Below, in pieces: positions 60,404 to 64,000 of a stretch of DNA of 64,000 bases. The stretch comes from Bacteroidales bacterium. Its GTDB lineage: Bacteria > Bacteroidota > Bacteroidia > Bacteroidales > P3. A program made the position numbers and the translations under genes. The notes beneath the pieces are model-generated. The model was not told where the DNA came from. It searched no databases and saw only the letters and a program-made list of their open reading frames with translations. The stretch lies in contig JAFZXE010000010.1 in NCBI GenBank assembly GCA_017616895.1, positions 62,001 through 126,000 on the forward strand, given 5' to 3'. Each line of letters starts with the position of its first letter. Position 1 is the first letter of the stretch.

Positions 60404-61633
60404 TTGAATACAGAGCGTAAAAAAACAACACAGTACAACCCCAAGACGGAGAATATCTTTGAGCGTCTGGCGGAGTCGTTGAGGCTTCGCGGTCCTCTGA
60501 AATTTACCAGCAAACGTTCGATAGAGGCTATCGTCTTCTTGATTCTCTTTGTGGGTTTCTTCGTGGCGCTGTCTTACAAGATGACGCTGCCGCACATGCT
60601 CAACACCTTCATGCAGACGGCCTACCACCTGCTGCTTGAGACGGTGTTCTACATCATGGCGATATGTGTGTTGATGGGCGCCATAAGCAAACTGTTGACG
60701 GAGTTTGGCGTGGTGCGTCTGCTGGAGAACATACTGCGTCCGTTGATGAAGCCGCTGTTCAACCTGCCCGGTGTGGCTGCGTTGGGTGCGGTGATGACTT
60801 TTCTGAGCGACAACCCCGCCATCATCTCGTTGGCGAAAGACAAGAACTTCGCACAGTATTTCAAGAAGTACCAGCTGGTGTCGCTCACCAACTTCGGCAC
60901 CGCCTTCGGCATGGGTCTTGTGGTTATAGCGTTCATGACCGGCTTGGGATTCGGTAAGGGCGCATTGGTGGGACTTCTGGGTGCATTTCTTGGCAGCATC
61001 GTATCGACCCGACTCATGCAGTTTTTCACTCTTAAGGACTATCCCGAGATGGCTGAGCCTGTGGCACAGTTCTCGGGCGACGAACAGCAGATTTCGTTCA
61101 AGAGCGAGGGCAACATCGGACAGCGCTTCCTGAATTCGTTGCTCGACGGCGGTAAAGAGGGAGTGGGAATCGGTTTTGCCATCATCCCTGGTGTGCTCTG
61201 CATCTCTACTATCGTGATGATGCTCACGTTCGGACCTTCGGCTGAAACGGGTGTCTATACTGGCGCTGCATACGAAGGTGTGCCCGTCATCACATGGCTT
61301 GCCGACAAGGTGAACTTCATCTTCGACTGGCTTTTCGGATTCAAACACGGCGCGCTTGTGTCGTTCCCGATAACAGCCCTCGGAGCCGTCGGCGCAGCCA
61401 TCGGACTAGTGCCGCGATTCATAGCCGAAGGCATTATCGACAACAACGCCATAGCCGTGTTCACCGCCATGGGTATGTGTTGGAGCGGATTTCTCTCGAC
61501 ACACACGGCTATGCTCGACTCTCTTGGCTATCGCAAGCTGATAGGTAAAGCCATCGGTGCTCACACAATAGGCGGCCTCGTAGCAGGCATAGCAGCCCAC
61601 TGGCTCTGGGTTCTGGCGGCGCTGGTGTTTTAA
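60404..61633 (+). CDS. Nucleoside-recognition (Gate) domain membrane protein, SpmA/SpmB-like
   Basis: 409 residues with about eight to ten membrane helices in two Gate-type halves: IEAIVFLILFVGFFVALSY, LLLETVFYIMAICVLMGAIS, GAVMTFLSDNPAIISL, FGMGLVVIAFMTGLGFGKG; then GVGIGFAIIPGVLCISTIVMML, PITALGAVGAAIGLVPRFI, VFTAMGMCWSGFLSTHTAMLDSLG. The only plausible start is a TTG at 60404, since an in-frame TAG lies 9 bp upstream and no Met occurs before the first helix. It follows the porin by 30 bp, so the pair may form an outer plus inner membrane uptake route. Substrate unknown. Confidence 0.82.
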   Translation: MNTERKKTTQYNPKTENIFERLAESLRLRGPLKFTSKRSIEAIVFLILFVGFFVALSYKMTLPHMLNTFMQTAYHLLLETVFYIMAICVLMGAISKLLTEFGVVRLLENILRPLMKPLFNLPGVAALGAVMTFLSDNPAIISLAKDKNFAQYFKKYQLVSLTNFGTAFGMGLVVIAFMTGLGFGKGALVGLLGAFLGSIVSTRLMQFFTLKDYPEMAEPVAQFSGDEQQISFKSEGNIGQRFLNSLLDGGKEGVGIGFAIIPGVLCISTIVMMLTFGPSAETGVYTGAAYEGVPVITWLADKVNFIFDWLFGFKHGALVSFPITALGAVGAAIGLVPRFIAEGIIDNNAIAVFTAMGMCWSGFLSTHTAMLDSLGYRKLIGKAIGAHTIGGLVAGIAAHWLWVLAALVF

Positions 61634-61805
61634 GTTTGTTGAGTATTAAGTTTTAAGCTGTAAGTTTTAAGTAGTCAGCAGTCAGTGGTCAGCGAGCCTT
61701 CGGCTAACGAAACGAAAACCTTTTAAACCCTTCAAACATATCAACATAAAACATATCAACATAAAACATATCAACGTATCAACATATCCACATATCAACA
61801 TCTTC
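61634..61805. repeat. Composite repeat tract before purE
   Basis: AAGTTTTAAGCTGTAAGTTT units, then AGTCAGCAGTCAGTGGTCAG (TCAGTGGT family), then CATATCAACATAAAACATAT and CAACGTATCAACATATCCAC units up to purE. At least three of the window's repeat families are stacked here. Confidence 0.7.
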
Positions 61806-61810
61806 AAAAT

Positions 61811-62317
61811 ATGACACCTTTAGTAAGCATCATCATGGGCAGCACCTCCGACCTCCCGGTCATGGAGAAAGCCTGCAAGTTTCTTGAGGAAATGGAAATA
61901 CCGTTTGAGGTGAACGCCCTTTCGGCACACCGCACACCTGCTGAGGTTTCGGACTTTGCACGGAACGCACACCTGCGCGGCGTGAAAGTGATAATTGCTG
62001 GAGCCGGGATGGCAGCAGCCCTGCCGGGTGTGATAGCGGCCGAAACGCCGCTGCCAGTCATAGGCGTGCCCATCAGCGGCAGCGTACTTGACGGTATGGA
62101 CGCCACCTTCGCCATCATGCAGATGCCTCCGGGAATACCTGTGGCCACAGTCGCGATAAACGGCGCTCAAAACGCCGCGGTGCTCGCAATGCAGATTATG
62201 GCAACCGGCGACAAAGCAATGCAGCAGAAAGTGTTGGAATACAAGGCTGGCCTGAAAAAGAAAATAGTGAAAGCCAACGAGGAACTCGCCAAACTGGAAT
62301 ACAAATACAAAGTGTAA
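61811..62317 (+). CDS. purE: N5-carboxyaminoimidazole ribonucleotide mutase PurE (class I)
   Basis: Converts N5-CAIR to CAIR in purine synthesis. 168 residues with IIMGSTSDLPVM at the phosphate site, the active-site NALSAHRTPAEV, IIAGAGMAAALPGVIAA, PVIGVPISGSVLDGMDAT and MPPGIPVATVAIN. Stop overlaps the next start as TAATG. PurK is not in the window. Confidence 0.95.
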   Translation: MTPLVSIIMGSTSDLPVMEKACKFLEEMEIPFEVNALSAHRTPAEVSDFARNAHLRGVKVIIAGAGMAAALPGVIAAETPLPVIGVPISGSVLDGMDATFAIMQMPPGIPVATVAINGAQNAAVLAMQIMATGDKAMQQKVLEYKAGLKKKIVKANEELAKLEYKYKV

Positions 62318-63345
62318 TGATAACCATCGGTATAACAGGCACCATCGGGGCCGGTAAGGGCACCATTGTTGACTATCTGCTCAAGGAGAAGGGCTTCCGC
62401 CACTATTCGGTGCGCGCATTCCTTACGGAGGAGATAAAAAGACGCGGCCTCCCGGTTGATCGCGACAGCATGACGGCGGTCGGCAACGACCTTCGCAGTA
62501 AGCACAGCCCTTCCTATATTGTGGAGCAGCTGTATGAACAAGCCAGCGCTTCGGGATGCAACTGCATCATAGAGAGTGTACGCACTCCTGGCGAGGTGGA
62601 GGCTCTGCGCAACAAGCCTAACTTCTACCTCTTTGCTGTCGATGCCGACCCCAAGGTACGCTATGAAAGGGTGGTGCTGCGAGGGTCGGAGACCGACCAT
62701 ATATCGTATGAGACGTTTCTCGCCAACGAACAGCGCGAGATGGACAATACCGACCCGAACAAACAAAATCTGGGCGTCTGTATCAAACAGGCGGACTTCC
62801 ATTTCGACAACGGCGGCTCGATAGAAGATCTGCACCGTCAGGTGGAAGAGGTGCTGCAGAAGATAACATACCATCGTCCTTCGTGGGACGAGTATTTTAT
62901 GGAGTTGGCCAACACCGCCAGCAAACGTGCCACATGTGACCGCGGTCGCAGCGGCTGTGTGATAGTGAAAGACCGCCAACTTCTAGTGACGGGATATGTC
63001 GGCTCGCCCGCTGGCTTACCACACTGCGACGAGGTGGGTCATCTGTTCCGCCAGTCGATAGACGCGGACGGCAAAATTACGAATCACTGTGTACGTACCG
63101 TTCATGCCGAGCAGAACGCAATATGCCAAGCAGCCCGCAGGGGAATCGCACTCGACGGAGCTACGCTCTACTGCCGCATGACTCCGTGCCGCACTTGCGC
63201 TATGATGATTATCAACTGTGGCATCAAACGGGTGGTGTGCGAACGCAAATACCACGCCGGAGAGGAAAGCGAGGAACTGTTCAGACAGGCCGGTGTGAAG
63301 CTGGAGTTCTTCAACGACGAAATCGAGAAATACGAGAATCAGTAA
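62317..63345 (+). CDS. P-loop kinase-like / dCMP deaminase fusion
   Basis: 342 residues. The N-terminal 185 residues carry a nucleoside-monophosphate-kinase-type P-loop (GITGTIGAGKGT, Gly8-Thr16), a lid-like region (RVVLRGSETDHISYETF) and IIESVRTPGEVEALR. Residues about 190-330 are a zinc cytidine/deoxycytidylate deaminase domain: His263 and Glu265 in HAEQNAIC, Cys291 and Cys294 in TPCRTCAMM. Kinase plus dCMP deaminase is the domain order of the anti-phage enzymes AvcD/DcdV, but this protein is shorter and is coupled to purE, which favours a nucleotide-metabolism role. Confidence 0.85.
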   Translation: MITIGITGTIGAGKGTIVDYLLKEKGFRHYSVRAFLTEEIKRRGLPVDRDSMTAVGNDLRSKHSPSYIVEQLYEQASASGCNCIIESVRTPGEVEALRNKPNFYLFAVDADPKVRYERVVLRGSETDHISYETFLANEQREMDNTDPNKQNLGVCIKQADFHFDNGGSIEDLHRQVEEVLQKITYHRPSWDEYFMELANTASKRATCDRGRSGCVIVKDRQLLVTGYVGSPAGLPHCDEVGHLFRQSIDADGKITNHCVRTVHAEQNAICQAARRGIALDGATLYCRMTPCRTCAMMIINCGIKRVVCERKYHAGEESEELFRQAGVKLEFFNDEIEKYENQ

Positions 63346-63387
63346 TCCGTGGTTAACAATCAGTAAAAAAATAACAACAAAAATATC

Positions 63388-64000
63388 ATGAAAAAATTCT
63401 TCAAAAAATTCTGGTGGGTCATTCTTATCGCTTTACTCCTTGTTGGAGGTGGTGTGTTTTTTGCATTGAAAGGATTGCCATGGGGAAACAAGGAAGCAGC
63501 CGAAGTAGTTGACACGACGCCTGTCTCGACCGACCCTTTCGATTTGGATTTGGAAAAAGACCTCGCTTTCAACCTCGACATCATCAAGCGCTACCTGGCC
63601 GAGGACGAGTGGGCTCTCACCCGTCTGTCGGTTTATAAAGACTATCTCGACCAGCATGTGGGCGAACTGACCGAGGAACAGATGCCCATATACAACCAGC
63701 TGGTGGCAAACTACAACTTCCGCAACCGCTTGAACAACGGACAATGGAACGAGCCAATCGGAGAGTCTCTGCTGGATTTGCAGTACGACACTAACCTGTA
63801 TGAACGTTCTGAGCTGCTTGCAGAGATGGCCGACTATAAAGCCGAGAAACGTTTCAACGAGTTCTATACACAGTATCAGGCAGACCTGCCAGGCATGTAT
63901 TTCTCGGCCATAAGAGACGCCTGGAACAACACCGAGGTGGAAGAAGAACCCGAGCCCGTTGTGAGAGAGCCGCGCGAACCCCGTGAGCCGAAGGAGAAAG
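63388..64000 (+). CDS. Membrane-anchored hypothetical protein, truncated by the window end
   Basis: The frame is open for 204 codons to the last base. An N-terminal membrane anchor (WWVILIALLLVGGGVFFALKG) follows a basic, Phe-rich start (MKKFFKKF). Then comes a helical acidic domain (FDLDLEKDLAFNLDIIKRYL, VYKDYLDQHVGELTEEQ) and a Pro/Glu-rich repeat (REPREPREPKEK) at the visible end. I do not recognise the family. The start is well placed, 42 bp after the deaminase fusion. Confidence 0.75.
   Translation, partial: MKKFFKKFWWVILIALLLVGGGVFFALKGLPWGNKEAAEVVDTTPVSTDPFDLDLEKDLAFNLDIIKRYLAEDEWALTRLSVYKDYLDQHVGELTEEQMPIYNQLVANYNFRNRLNNGQWNEPIGESLLDLQYDTNLYERSELLAEMADYKAEKRFNEFYTQYQADLPGMYFSAIRDAWNNTEVEEEPEPVVREPREPREPKEK

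Noticed and set aside
59957..61348. 463-codon antisense open frame across the porin and transporter genes
   Set aside because: Runs antisense through two unrelated, well-supported genes and is His/Gln/Arg-rich low complexity.

Overview
The window reads as chromosome from a member of the Bacteroidales (Bacteroidota), probably an uncultured animal- or gut-associated lineage. Most genes with a visible upstream region carry the Bacteroidota -7 element TAnnTTTG instead of sigma70 boxes. The gene content agrees: gliding/T9SS-type PorP and PD40-OmpA proteins, T9SS C-terminal sorting domains, three streptopain-like C10 peptidases, a long-type PurL, KdsA, a fused ferredoxin-NADP reductase/glutamate synthase small chain and an IVP-type four-helix-bundle gene. 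The standard code fits throughout. There is no rRNA, CRISPR array, transposase, integrase or reverse transcriptase in the window.

Layout. 0-4.8 kb: maf, nadB, an unrecognised gene and a convergent AAA ATPase flanked by degenerate TCAGTGGT repeats. 4.8-5.75 kb: about 900 bp without a convincing gene, holding three promoter-like -7 elements, a long rod-shaped palindrome (possible structured RNA) and a 12-bp inverted repeat around a promoter. 5.75-16.0 kb: an AT-rich, tightly coupled accessory operon with a stalk-less dynamin-like GTPase, a long dynamin-like GTPase whose first 66 codons are displaced by an A8 tract, two paralogous small proteins with hydrophobic tails, a 1160-residue HerA-type ATPase with a Ser/Thr-rich plus hydrophobic insert, a HExxH metallopeptidase, a small helical protein, a WHH-type HNH nuclease toxin and a probable immunity protein. 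It ends beside a GC-richer gene fragment and a PIN-domain toxin/antitoxin pair. This operon is the best candidate here for an undescribed system: membrane remodelling GTPases plus a membrane-linked pumping ATPase that feed or control nuclease and protease effectors, in phage defence or interbacterial conflict.

17-24 kb: two-component system, DsbD and aquaporin. 24.2 kb: initiator tRNA. 24-34 kb: secreted nuclease, PepD, lamin-tail surface protein and three tandem C10 peptidases. 34-43 kb: purL and a four-gene surface cluster (lipoprotein, beta-barrel, T9SS cargo, repeat-rich surface protein). 43-47 kb: tsaD followed by the T9SS-type PorP/PorE-like pair and a DnaQ-fold exonuclease. 48-50 kb: kdsA, four-helix-bundle protein and a dihydroorotate-dehydrogenase-like protein. 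50-59 kb: TPR membrane protein, M20 dipeptidase, NfnAB/GltD-like fusion, zinc-ribbon protein and a 1074-residue fused amino-acid dehydrogenase. 59-64 kb: porin, nucleoside-recognition transporter, purE, a P-loop kinase/dCMP deaminase fusion and the start of another membrane-anchored protein.

A second theme is short degenerate repeats (AATTTTGAA, TTCAACA, GTCCGAC, CATATCAAC, TCAGTGGT and similar). They fill most intergenic gaps, and in three housekeeping genes (purL, dsbD and the gltD fusion) the same repeat types sit inside the reading frame at domain linkers. No database search was possible, so family names rest on motif recognition.
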